A stretch of DNA of 44,233 bases from contig NZ_PQSQ01000068.1 in the NCBI RefSeq assembly GCF_002920575.1, forward strand, positions 1 to 44,233. Reading direction: 5' to 3'. The notes beneath the pieces are model-generated. The model saw nothing but the letters and a program-made list of their open reading frames with translations. It did no database searches and was not told the DNA's origin. The stretch is from Streptomyces sp. Ru73. Its GTDB lineage: Bacteria; Actinomycetota; Actinomycetes; Streptomycetales; Streptomycetaceae. The position numbers were made by a program, and so were the translations under genes. This document shows, in pieces, positions 16,118 to 24,029 of the stretch (the first letter of the stretch is position 1; each line of letters begins with the position of its first letter).

Positions 16118-17278
16118 ATGCGTCCGCTGGACGGCGCCACCGCGCCCCTGGCCGGCATCACCGTACTCAGCGTCGAACAGGCCGTGGCCGCACCGCTCGC
16201 CACCCGCCACCTCGCCGACCTCGGCGCCCGCGTCATCAAGATCGAGCGACCGGACGGCGGGGACTTCGCGCGGCATTACGACGCGGCCGTGCACGGCCAG
16301 GCAGCCCACTTCGTCTGGCTCAACCGCGGCAAGGAATCCGTCACCCTCGACCTGAAGACCGACGCCGGGCGGGACGCGCTCCTGCGCATCGCCGCACACA
16401 CCGACGTCTTCGTCGAGAACCTCGCACCCGGCGCCGCGGCACGCCTCGGCTTCGACGCGGACACCTTGCGCGCCGGCCACCCCGAGCTGGTCGCCGTGTC
16501 GATGTCCGGATACGGCAGCAGCGGCCCGTACCGCGACAAACGCGCCTACGACCTGCTCGTCCAGGGCGAGACCGGCCTCGCCTCGGTCACCGGCACGCCC
16601 GGGGCGGCCGCCAAGACCGGCATCCCCGTCGCCGACATCGGCGCCGGCATGTACGCCTTCTCCGCCGTCCTCGCCGCACTGCTGCGCAGGGCACGCGGCG
16701 GGGGAGGGGCGCACGTCGAGGTCTCGATGTTCGACGCGATCACCGAATGGATGGGCCACCCGCTCTACACGACCAAGTACACCGGCACCCCGCCGCCCCG
16801 CTCCTCCCTCGGCCACGCCGCGATCGTCCCGTACGACGCGTACCCCACCGCCGACGGCCCCGACCTGCTCATCGGCGTACAGAACGACCGCCAGTGGCGG
16901 CGGCTGGCCACGGACGTACTGGGCCGTCCCGACCTCGCGGCACACCCCGACTACGCGACGAACATCGCCCGCTGCCGGAACCGCGCCACCGTCGACGCGA
17001 CCGTGGGCGAGGTGACCGCGACGCTGCCGACGGCCGACCTCGTCGCCCGCCTGGACGCGGCCGGCATCTGCAACGCGGCGCTGCACACCGTCCATGGCCT
17101 CATCGCCCACCCCCAGCTCACGGCCCGCGACCGCTGGCGCACCGTCAGCACGCCCGCAGGGCCCGTCGATGCCGTCCTCCCGCCGATCACCTTCACCGAC
17201 ACGGAAGCCGCGATGGGCCCGGTCCCGGCCCTGGGGGAACACACGGAAGCGGTCCTGCGGGAATTCGGGGCAGCGTAG
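16118..17278 (+). CDS. CaiB/BaiF (class III) CoA-transferase
   Basis: A 386-residue transferase that moves CoA from a donor thioester to a free acid through an aspartyl-CoA anhydride. The N-terminal block is PLAGITVLSVEQAVAAPLATRHLADLGARVIKIE (residues 9-42), followed by LNRGKESVTLDLK. The catalytic Asp is at about residue 145 in RAYDLLVQGETGL. The C-terminal part (RNRATVDATVGEVTA, then LDAAGICNAALHTVHGLI) is typical. A CCTGGAGG ribosome site precedes ATG 16118. It forms a two-gene operon with the acyl-CoA dehydrogenase and probably makes that enzyme's substrate. Confidence 0.92.
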   Translation: MRPLDGATAPLAGITVLSVEQAVAAPLATRHLADLGARVIKIERPDGGDFARHYDAAVHGQAAHFVWLNRGKESVTLDLKTDAGRDALLRIAAHTDVFVENLAPGAAARLGFDADTLRAGHPELVAVSMSGYGSSGPYRDKRAYDLLVQGETGLASVTGTPGAAAKTGIPVADIGAGMYAFSAVLAALLRRARGGGGAHVEVSMFDAITEWMGHPLYTTKYTGTPPPRSSLGHAAIVPYDAYPTADGPDLLIGVQNDRQWRRLATDVLGRPDLAAHPDYATNIARCRNRATVDATVGEVTATLPTADLVARLDAAGICNAALHTVHGLIAHPQLTARDRWRTVSTPAGPVDAVLPPITFTDTEAAMGPVPALGEHTEAVLREFGAA

Positions 17279-17289
17279 TCGGACGGGTG

Positions 17290-17394
17290 TTGTATACCGG
17301 CAGTCGCTTCGCCGACGTATCGGCACGCTGCCAACAGTCATTTCTTCGCTTCTCTGGCGCATCCCTTGTTGTCTTCCTGCCCCTTGGTATACAA
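17290..17394. promoter_or_regulatory. widely spaced perfect inverted repeat TTGTATACC / GGTATACAA
   Basis: The arms lie at 17290-17298 and 17386-17394, separated by 87 bp. Each contains the palindrome GTATAC and each is followed within a few bases by AGTCGC. GTATAC-centred sites are typical of GntR-family regulators. Both lie upstream of the amidohydrolase gene and could allow a DNA loop. No dedicated regulator lies beside them. Confidence 0.5.
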
Positions 17395-17434
17395 AGTCGC
17401 TGCCCGCCCGAAGAGCGCTCGCCAAGGAGCCACC

Positions 17435-18772
17435 ATGTGTGCTGCACCGCTGCCGTCCCCCTCGTCCCCCGGCGGAGTGTCCCGCCGTCATGTGATCGCC
17501 GGCGCGGCCGCCCTGGCGGGCACCGCCGCCGTCGCGTACCCCTCCGCACCCGCGTACGCGGCCGCCGGCGGGAAGCCCGGCGGCACACCCGGCGGGCCCG
17601 TCGTCTTCCGCAACGTGCGGCCCTTCGGGGCCGCCACTGCCGTGGACCTGACGGTCGTCAACGGCAGGATCACGGACCGCCCGGCCCCGGCCGGCGCCGA
17701 GGTCGTCGACGGCGGCGGCCGGATCGTGCTGCCCTCCCTGGTGAACGCGCACGTCCACCCCGACAAGACGACCTGGGGCGGGCCGTGGGTGTCCCGCAAG
17801 CCGGCGGACGGCATCGCGGACTACGCCGACCAGGACGCGGAACTGTTCCGCACCCAGCGCCGACCCGTCGGAGAGCGCGCCTACGGGCTGATGGCGCGCG
17901 CGGTCGCCACCGGCACTCGTGCGATGCGCGCGCACGCGGACGTCGCGCCGGAGTACGACCTGGCCTGCGCCGAAGGCGTGGCCGCTGCCAGAGACCGGCT
18001 GCAGCACGCCCTCGACGTGCAGATCGTGGCGTTCCCCCAGCACGGCGTCATCCGGAAGCCCGGCACCGCGAAGCTGCTGGAGGAAGCCGCCCGCGCGGGC
18101 CTGGTGGACATGATCGGCGGCATCGATCCGATCGGCTTCGACCACGCCCTCGACGAGCAGCTCGACCTCCTCTTCGGCATGGCCGACCGGCACGGAGTGG
18201 GCCTGGACATCCATCTGCACGACCGCGGTGAGGACGGGCTCGAGCCGCTGCGCGGCATCATCGACCGGACCCGCGCGCTGTCGCTGCGGGGCAGGGTGAC
18301 GGTGAGTCATGTCTTCTGCCTGCCGGGCCTGAGCGACCGCGAGCTCGGAGCCGTCGCGGCCGACCTGGCCGAGCTGGACATCTCGCTGACGACGGTGGCG
18401 TACTCGGAGTCGACCGTGCTGCCGATCGCGCGGCTGCGCGAGTACGGCGTCGCGGTCGGCCTCGGCACCGACGGGGTGCGCGACGCGTGGAGCCCGTTCG
18501 GCAACGGGGACATGCTGGACCGCGCACACCAGCTGGGCCTGATCACCGACATCCGCCTCGACGAGGAGCTCAACGACTGCTACCGCGCCGCCACCGACGG
18601 CGGCTCCGACGTCATGCACCTGCCGCACGCGGACCTGCAGCCCGGCGCCCCGGCCGACTTCCTCCTCGTACGCGGCGAGTGCCTGCCCCAGATCGTCGTG
18701 GACACGCCGAAGCGGGACATGGTGGTGCACGGCGGGCGCGTGGTGGCCCGCGACGGTGAGCTGGTCCACTAG
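17435..18772 (+). CDS. Tat-exported amidohydrolase, cytosine-deaminase-like
   Basis: A 445-residue protein. Residues 1-42 look like a twin-arginine signal: SRRHVIAG, a hydrophobic Ala-rich stretch, then PAYA before a Gly-rich linker. The catalytic part follows the CodA group of amidohydrolases. NAHVHPDK carries the first metal histidines, RAHADVAPEYDLA and LQHALDVQIVAFPQHGV match the CodA core, and VSHVFCLPGLSDRE carries another His. LGTDGVRDAWSPFGNGDML carries the metal Asp. The segment DIHLHDRGED stands where CodA has HCDE, so the proton-shuttle Glu appears altered. ATG at 17435 follows AAGGAG. The substrate is likely a ring amide or aminated heterocycle outside the membrane, which is unusual for this group. 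Confidence 0.8.
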   Translation: MCAAPLPSPSSPGGVSRRHVIAGAAALAGTAAVAYPSAPAYAAAGGKPGGTPGGPVVFRNVRPFGAATAVDLTVVNGRITDRPAPAGAEVVDGGGRIVLPSLVNAHVHPDKTTWGGPWVSRKPADGIADYADQDAELFRTQRRPVGERAYGLMARAVATGTRAMRAHADVAPEYDLACAEGVAAARDRLQHALDVQIVAFPQHGVIRKPGTAKLLEEAARAGLVDMIGGIDPIGFDHALDEQLDLLFGMADRHGVGLDIHLHDRGEDGLEPLRGIIDRTRALSLRGRVTVSHVFCLPGLSDRELGAVAADLAELDISLTTVAYSESTVLPIARLREYGVAVGLGTDGVRDAWSPFGNGDMLDRAHQLGLITDIRLDEELNDCYRAATDGGSDVMHLPHADLQPGAPADFLLVRGECLPQIVVDTPKRDMVVHGGRVVARDGELVH

Positions 18773-18819
18773 CGGAAAACCCGTGGTCGGAGCGGCGGGC
18801 GTGTGGAAAAGTCCGCGGC

Positions 18820-19575
18820 GTGACGGACACTGACGACATATGCATCACACCGGTCGCCGAGCGGCCCTCGCTGGCCGCCCGGCTCTACGAACTGGCCGAC
18901 ACCTGGCCCGCGTTCGTGGCACCCGAACCCGTGGCGAACGCGCTGCTGGGCCGGGTCATCGAGGACTTCCCCGAGTACTGCGTGGTGGCCACGGACGGCG
19001 ACCGGGTCGTGGCACGGGGGCTCGCCGTGCCGTTCAGCGCGGCGCTCGACGGCCGGGAGGAGGCGCCGGACCAGGGGTGGGACCGGGTGCTGGTGTGGGC
19101 GTTCGACGACCGGCGGCACGGCCGCGCACCGACGGTCGCCAGCGCGCTGGAGATCACGGTGGACACCGGGTACCTCGGCCGTGGCCTGTCGTACCGCATG
19201 CTCGCCGCCCTGCGCGACGCGGCCGGCCGGCAGGGCCACGACGTGCTCATGGCCCCGGTCCGCCCGACGGCCAAACACCGGGAACCCCGCGTCCCCATGG
19301 CCGAGTACGTCCGCCGCCGGCGCCCCGACGGCCTGCCGGAAGACCCCTGGCTGCGCGTCCACGTCAAGGCCGGCGGCACCATCGAGAAGATCGCTCCCGC
19401 CTCGATGACGGTCAGCGGCTCCCTGGCCCAGTGGCGCCAGTGGACCGGCCTCCCCTTCGACCGCGACGGCGACATCGAGGTCCCCGGCGCCCTGACCCCG
19501 GTCCACTGCGACACCGCACACGACCACGCGGTCTACGTCGAGCCCAACGTATGGGTCCGGCACGCCGTGCGCTGA
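18820..19575 (+). CDS. GNAT-like N-acetyltransferase family protein
   Basis: A 251-residue protein starting GTG at 18820. The middle (SALEITVDTGYLGRGLSYRML, continuing AALRDAAGRQGHDVLMAPVR) has the beta4-alpha3 acetyl-CoA binding pattern of GNAT enzymes, with Q/RxxGxG-like YLGRGLS. The later block EDPWLRVHVKAGGTIEKIAP is common to a set of actinobacterial GNAT-like proteins of unknown substrate. The C-terminal 43 bases overlap the end of the oppositely oriented membrane-protein gene at 19533. No pathway link to neighbours is visible. Confidence 0.72.
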   Translation: MTDTDDICITPVAERPSLAARLYELADTWPAFVAPEPVANALLGRVIEDFPEYCVVATDGDRVVARGLAVPFSAALDGREEAPDQGWDRVLVWAFDDRRHGRAPTVASALEITVDTGYLGRGLSYRMLAALRDAAGRQGHDVLMAPVRPTAKHREPRVPMAEYVRRRRPDGLPEDPWLRVHVKAGGTIEKIAPASMTVSGSLAQWRQWTGLPFDRDGDIEVPGALTPVHCDTAHDHAVYVEPNVWVRHAVR

Positions 19576-19931
19576 CGGCGGCTCTCGCGAACCGCCGCAC
19601 CGACGGCCATGGCGGCGCTGACCGCGGCACCGGCCGCGCAGACCGCGATCGCCGGATTGACGTAGGACGGCACGAGGTCGTAGTGGGCGTTGCAGGGCCG
19701 GGACATCGGGAACACGGACTCGCGGGAGAACTCCGGATCCCAGTCCTGCCCGTGCTGGTGGTGGCAGGTTTCCCCGATGTCCCAGGCGAACATCGCCCAC
19801 CCGCCGCGCAGTGCGAAGCCCAGCGCGAGGACGAAGAGGACGGCCGAGGCGACCGTCCAGTTCCGGGCCGTGCGGCGCGTGCCGTCGGGCGGGCGCCGTG
19901 ACGGCCGGCCGAATAAGGGCATGGCGGTCAT
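19533..19931 (-). CDS. small membrane protein with two helices
   Basis: A 132-residue protein of unknown function. A basic N-terminus (RPSRRPPDGTRRTARN) precedes the first hydrophobic segment (VASAVLFVLALGFALRGG). A Cys/His-containing loop of about 40 residues follows (ETCHHQHGQDWDPEFS ... SRPCNAHYD), then the second segment (VNPAIAVCAAGAAVSAAMAV) and a basic tail. The two loop cysteines could form a disulfide outside the cell. ATG at 19931 is used; an in-frame ATG at 19923 is an alternative. The gene end overlaps the converging GNAT-like gene by 43 bp, which is real overlap if both frames are used. Confidence 0.65.
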   Translation of the reverse strand: MTAMPLFGRPSRRPPDGTRRTARNWTVASAVLFVLALGFALRGGWAMFAWDIGETCHHQHGQDWDPEFSRESVFPMSRPCNAHYDLVPSYVNPAIAVCAAGAAVSAAMAVGAAVRESRRQRTACRTHTLGST

Positions 19932-19993
19932 GATGCCAGTCCGCGGCCGGGGCCGGATACGGAGCGGTGCACGGGTCTGGACGTGGGCGGGAT

Positions 19994-20013
19994 CTATCGT
20001 GCTTTGATAGCAC
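19994..20013. promoter_or_regulatory. overlapping inverted repeats before the sugar-acid dehydratase
   Basis: GTGCT-N5-AGCAC (19999-20013) is perfect, and CTATC-N7-GATAG (19994-20010) overlaps it. They lie about 70 bp upstream of the dehydratase start, where an operator for the linked GntR regulator would be expected. Confidence 0.45.
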
Positions 20014-20084
20014 CATTGAGCCTCAAGGCAGGGGCGGGCACGGCTCGGCCGCGGACGCCCCCTCGTGCGTCGGAAGGACTTCAC

Positions 20085-21833
20085 ATGACCGTGAACGACC
20101 GGCAGCCCGCCGGTGACGCCGCACCGCTCCGCTCCCGCGCCTGGTTCGGCGACGGCGGCAAGAACGGCTTCATCACCCGGCACGCGCTGCGCGGCATGGG
20201 CCGCGGGGGGCACAACTTCGACGGCCGGCCGGTCATCGGCATCTGCAACACCTACTCCGAACTCACCCCCTGCAACGGGCACTTGCAGCTCATCGCGGAG
20301 GCCGTCAAGCGCGGCGTGCTCCAGGCCGGCGGCTTCCCGCTGGAGTTCCCCGCCATGTCGCTCGGCGAGCCCATCATGCGGCCCACGACCATGCTCTACC
20401 GCAACCTCGCCGCCATGGAGATCGAGGAGCAGATCCGCGCCAACCCGCTGGACGCCGTCGTCCTCCTCACCGGCTGCGACAAGACCACCCCCGCGGCGCT
20501 CATGGGCGCCGCGAGCGCGGGCGTCCCCGCGATCGTCTTCACCGGCGGCCCCATGCTCAACGGCCGCTTCCGGGGCCGCGACGTCGGCTCCGGCACGGAC
20601 GTGTGGCGGATGACCGAGGAGCTGCGCGCGGGCACCATCACGCAGGAGGAGTTCACCGAGTTCGAGAGCTCGCTGAACCGCAGCGCGGGCCACTGCATGA
20701 CGATGGGCACCGCCTCCACCATGGCCTGCCTCACCGAAGCGCTCGGCATGATGGTCCCCGGCGGCTCCGGGCTGCCCGCCGTCGACTCGCGCCGCGGCAC
20801 CCTCGCCGAGGAGACCGGTATCCGCGCCGTCGAGCTGGCCGGCAGCGACCTCACCCCGCAGCGCATCATGACCCGCGCCGCCTTCGAGAACGCCATCCGC
20901 GTCAACGCGGCCATCGGCGGCTCCACCAACGCCGTGCTGCACCTCCTCGCGCTCGCGGGCCGCCTCGACGTACCCCTCGCACTGGACGACTTCGACCGGC
21001 TGGGCGCCGAACTCCCGCTGCTCGTCGACCTGATGCCGTCCGGCCGCTTCCTGATGGAGGAGTTCGCGTACGCGGGCGGGCTCCCGGCCCTCATCAACGA
21101 CCTCCGCGACCACCTGCACCGCGACACGGTCACCGTCACCGGGCGCAGCCTGCTCGACAACTGCGAGGGCGCCGAGGTGTACGACCGCGAGGTCATCCGC
21201 CCGCTCGACCGGCCCGTGCAGCCCGCCGGCAGCGGCACGGCCGTACTGCGCGGCAACCTCGCGCCCGGCGGCGCCGTCATCAAGCAGTCCGCCGCCGACC
21301 CCAAGCTGCTCAGCCACACCGGGCCCGCGCTGGTCTTCGACTCCCTGGAGGACTACCTCGCCGTCGCCGAGGACCCCGACCTCGACGTCACCGCCGACAC
21401 CGTGCTCGTCGTCCGCAACAACGGCCCGAAGGGTTACCCCGGCATGCCCGAGGTCGGCAACGTGCAGCTGCCCAAGAAGCTCCTCGACGCGGGCGTCCGC
21501 GACATGGTCCGGATCTCCGACGCCCGGATGTCCGGCACCGCGTACGGCACGTGCGTGCTGCACGTCGCGCCCGAGGCGGCCGTCGGCGGCCCGCTCGCCC
21601 TCGTCCGCACCGGCGACCCCGTACGCCTCGACGTCCCCGCGCGCCGGCTCGACGTCCTGGTCGAGGACGCCGAGCTGGAGCGCCGCAAGGCCGCCTGGCA
21701 ACCGCCCCGCCCGCACGCGGACCGCGGCTGGACCTACCTGTACGACCGCCACGTCACCCAGGCCGACACCGGCGTCGACCTGGACTTCCTGCGCGGCGCC
21801 AGCGACTCGACGCCGCCCCGCCGGGCGTTCTGA
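20085..21833 (+). CDS. IlvD/Edd family dehydratase, probably sugar-acid dehydratase
   Basis: A 582-residue iron-sulfur dehydratase. The likely [2Fe-2S] ligands are Cys63 (ELTPCNGH), Cys131 (TGCDKTTPA) and Cys204 (AGHCMTMGTAST). Lys133 beside the second Cys is the residue carbamylated in this family to bind Mg2+. Spacing matches L-arabinonate/D-xylonate dehydratases, shifted by four residues. The C-terminal YDRHVTQADTGVDLDFL is also typical of that branch rather than of valine/isoleucine biosynthesis. It would convert a sugar acid to its 2-keto-3-deoxy form. ATG at 20085 follows GGAAGGA. The gene is followed after about 100 bp by a GntR regulator. No aldolase or sugar transporter lies beside it, so the pathway is incomplete here. 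Confidence 0.86.
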   Translation: MTVNDRQPAGDAAPLRSRAWFGDGGKNGFITRHALRGMGRGGHNFDGRPVIGICNTYSELTPCNGHLQLIAEAVKRGVLQAGGFPLEFPAMSLGEPIMRPTTMLYRNLAAMEIEEQIRANPLDAVVLLTGCDKTTPAALMGAASAGVPAIVFTGGPMLNGRFRGRDVGSGTDVWRMTEELRAGTITQEEFTEFESSLNRSAGHCMTMGTASTMACLTEALGMMVPGGSGLPAVDSRRGTLAEETGIRAVELAGSDLTPQRIMTRAAFENAIRVNAAIGGSTNAVLHLLALAGRLDVPLALDDFDRLGAELPLLVDLMPSGRFLMEEFAYAGGLPALINDLRDHLHRDTVTVTGRSLLDNCEGAEVYDREVIRPLDRPVQPAGSGTAVLRGNLAPGGAVIKQSAADPKLLSHTGPALVFDSLEDYLAVAEDPDLDVTADTVLVVRNNGPKGYPGMPEVGNVQLPKKLLDAGVRDMVRISDARMSGTAYGTCVLHVAPEAAVGGPLALVRTGDPVRLDVPARRLDVLVEDAELERRKAAWQPPRPHADRGWTYLYDRHVTQADTGVDLDFLRGASDSTPPRRAF

Positions 21834-21930
21834 CCCCGGCCCGCCGGAGGCCGGTGGAGGTGTGACAATCGGGCGGAGCGGCCGCGGCCCGGCCGCCCCG
21901 CACCGGTACACGAGAAAAACGGGGAGCGGC

Positions 21931-22653
21931 GTGGAACTTCAGGGCCTGCACGGGCAGGTGGTCGACCGCATCGGCCGGTCGCTCGCCGCGGAAGAGATCC
22001 GCGCGGGCCAGGTCCTGCGCCTGGAGGACGTACAGGAGCGGTACGGCGTCTCGCGCACGGTGGCGCGCGAGGCGGTCCGCGTCCTGGAGTCCAAGCGGGT
22101 GGTCACCAGCCGCCCCCGCGTCGGCATCACCGTACGCCCGCTCGCCGAGTGGAACCTCTACGACCCGCAGATCATCCGCTGGCGGCTGGCCTCGCCCGCG
22201 CGCGAGGCCCAGCTGCGCGAACTGGCCGAACTGCGGGCCGCCGTCGAACCGTCGGCCGCGGCGCTGGCCGCCTCCGGCGCGGCACCAGAAGCCCGCGCCG
22301 CGCTGGCCGGGCACGCCCGCGCCATGGCGGACGCCGCCCGGGCCGGTGACCGCGGGGCGTTCGTCGCGGCCGACGCGGCCTTCCACCGCGCCCTGCTGAC
22401 CGCCTCCGGCAACGGCATGTTCGCGCAGCTCGCCGAGGTGACGGAGGAACTGCTGGTGGCCCGCAGGGAACTGGCCCTGATGCCGCCCGACCTCGACATG
22501 GCCGCCGTCGACCGGCACCGGGAGGTCGCCGAAGCGGTGGCCGAGGGCCGCCCCGCCGACGCCGCGCAGGCCGTCGTCCGCATCGTCGACGCCGCCCACG
22601 ACGAGGTCGAGCGGCTGCTGCACGGCGGGGGCCCGTGCGCGTACCGGCGGTGA
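21931..22653 (+). CDS. GntR family regulator, FadR/FCD subgroup
   Basis: A 240-residue regulator. An N-terminal winged helix (residues 8-70: VVDRIGRSLAAEEIRAGQVL, then RYGVSRTVAREAVRVLESKR) is followed by a helical FCD domain. That domain has the metal/ligand residues in FVAADAAFHRALLTASGN and the late His in VDRHREVAEAV. GTG at 21931 has GGGAG upstream; the open frame extends further but without family sequence. It directly follows the sugar-acid dehydratase on the same strand and most likely controls it in response to a sugar acid. The inverted repeat at 19994-20013 is a possible binding site. Confidence 0.88.
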   Translation: MELQGLHGQVVDRIGRSLAAEEIRAGQVLRLEDVQERYGVSRTVAREAVRVLESKRVVTSRPRVGITVRPLAEWNLYDPQIIRWRLASPAREAQLRELAELRAAVEPSAAALAASGAAPEARAALAGHARAMADAARAGDRGAFVAADAAFHRALLTASGNGMFAQLAEVTEELLVARRELALMPPDLDMAAVDRHREVAEAVAEGRPADAAQAVVRIVDAAHDEVERLLHGGGPCAYRR

Positions 22654-22690
22654 ACCGGACGGAGACCGGCCCGGAAAGGGTGAACCGGGC

Positions 22691-22936
22691 TCAGAAGTAG
22701 ACGATGCGCACGACCGTGACCGTCAGCACGCTCTCGCTCACGTAGTAGCGGATCACCACTCCCGCGACGGTCGCCTCCCGCCGCTCGCGGTCCTTGTCGA
22801 TCGCCGCCGAGCCGTGCCCGTACGGATCGTCGGCGAGCCGCCGCATCCCGGCGTCGAACCGGGTGCGTAACGCGGTTTCCATGGCGTCGCGGGCCTGGTC
22901 GGCCGGCGGTGCGTACTGCAGGCGACGGCGGCTCAC
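22691..22936 (-). CDS. RelE/ParE-type toxin
   Basis: An 81-residue protein starting GTG at 22936. The sequence LQYAPPADQARDAMETALR, then DPYGHGSAAIDKDRERREAT and VAGVVIRYYVSESVLTVTVVRIVYF (in two parts, about residues 58-81), follows the ParE/RelE fold. That fold has an N-terminal helix pair, then a central sheet ending in 'i.vv.I'. Such toxins act on ribosomes or gyrase. Its start overlaps the antitoxin stop (GTGA), so the two are translationally coupled. The proposed order is antitoxin first, toxin second. Confidence 0.75.
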   Translation of the reverse strand: MSRRRLQYAPPADQARDAMETALRTRFDAGMRRLADDPYGHGSAAIDKDRERREATVAGVVIRYYVSESVLTVTVVRIVYF

Positions 22937-23208
22937 GCCACCTCCGGCCGGTCGTCTTCGGCCGGCACGGCACCGATGTCCTCGCCCCGCTCCAGGCGCT
23001 CGAACAGCTCCTGGTCCTCCCGGTCGGCGCCGGTGCCGCCCATGGCCCAGCGGGCCAGCCGGGCGGGCAGCTCGGCCGCCGGCACATGCGGGATCTCACG
23101 GTCGAACGCCCGGGCCTGGTCCTCGTCGAGGACGGCCCGGATGCCGGCGATGGTGCCGGGCAGCTCGACCAGCTCGCCGCCGATCACCGTCTTCAGCGTC
23201 GCTTCCAC
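22933..23208 (-). CDS. antitoxin-like partner (DUF6247-like)
   Basis: A 91-residue acidic protein starting GTG at 23208, behind a strong AGGAGG ribosome site. The segment GIRAVLDEDQARAFDREIPHV, continuing PAAELPARLARWAMGG, resembles the small actinobacterial DUF6247 proteins that accompany ParE-like toxins. The C-terminal tail is highly acidic (REDQELFERLERGEDIG). It overlaps the toxin start by 4 bp. A starting point further upstream is open but lacks a ribosome site. The antitoxin role is inferred from coupling and size. Confidence 0.7.
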   Translation of the reverse strand: MEATLKTVIGGELVELPGTIAGIRAVLDEDQARAFDREIPHVPAAELPARLARWAMGGTGADREDQELFERLERGEDIGAVPAEDDRPEVA

Positions 23209-23376
23209 GGCCCACCTCCTCGCGCGGCTGCCACGCGCCGGTGACCACCGTACGCCCATCGGCCCCCGCCGTGTCCCGGGTACCGCGAAGACCGCGGGTA
23301 CCGGTTACGGGGCTGACATGGCGGTGGGCCCGCGGTGCGGACCCACTCGGAGGACGGTGCATGCGCACGGTGCCGG

Positions 23377-23796
23377 TCAGCGCTGTGCGGTGATGCTCTC
23401 GGTCCAGTCGGCCATCTGATCGTCGGTGAGGTGACCGGCCAGATCGGCCTCGCTGATCATGCCGACCAGCCGCTTGTTCTGGATCACGGGGAGGCGGCGG
23501 ATCTGGTGTCCCCGCATCTCCTCCAGCACCTCGCTGACGTCGGCGTCCACGTCGATCCAGCGGGGTGTGCCCTTGGCCATCTCACCCGCGGTGACCTGGG
23601 CCGGATCGTGGCCCATGGCCACGCAGCCGACCACGATGTCGCGGTCGGTGAGGATGCCGCACAGCCGTTCGTCGGCGTCGCTGATCGGCAGGGCGCCCAC
23701 GTCGAGCTCCCGCATCAGCTGGGCGGCGCGGTCCAGGGTGACGTCCTCGGCGATCCACTGAGCGCCGGGGTGCATGATGTCTCCGGCAGTGGTCAT
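23377..23796 (-). CDS. tandem CBS-domain protein (Hrp1-like)
   Basis: A 139-residue cytoplasmic protein made of two CBS domains. The first (residues 6-62) is AAQLMRELDVGALPISDADE plus LCGILTDRDIVVG. The second (residues 70-125) is VSEVLEEMRGHQIRRLPVIQ plus RLVGMISEADLA. CBS pairs bind adenosyl ligands and sense energy state. Stand-alone pairs of this kind in actinobacteria include the hypoxic response protein Hrp1. ATG at 23796 follows GGGAGG. It is a single-gene unit; no partner enzyme is fused or adjacent. Confidence 0.9.
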   Translation of the reverse strand: MTTAGDIMHPGAQWIAEDVTLDRAAQLMRELDVGALPISDADERLCGILTDRDIVVGCVAMGHDPAQVTAGEMAKGTPRWIDVDADVSEVLEEMRGHQIRRLPVIQNKRLVGMISEADLAGHLTDDQMADWTESITAQR

Positions 23797-23966
23797 GAAG
23801 TACCTCCCGTGCCGGACGGCCGGCGCGACGCCGGGCGCGCCGCAGGTCCCGGCCCTTCCATTCTGGTCACCGGTCACCGCCCCCGCATGTCCGCACGGCA
23901 CGCCGCGGAAGGCCGCTCACCGGCGGTGAACCGGCTGCTCACCCGCGGTGAAGAGCCCGGAACGCC

Positions 23967-24007
23967 CCGCGGGGCACCGCCGTCGCCGTGACGGTGGTGC
24001 CCCGCGG
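23967..24007 (-). terminator. strong terminator after the rodlin gene
   Basis: An 18-bp stem (arms 23967-23984 and 23990-24007) with a single mismatch, which is a G-U pair in RNA, encloses a 5-base loop. It starts 22 bp past the rodlin stop codon. It is the clearest hairpin in the window. Confidence 0.8.
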
Positions 24008-24029
24008 AGGAGTGCAGTCGGTACGCGGC

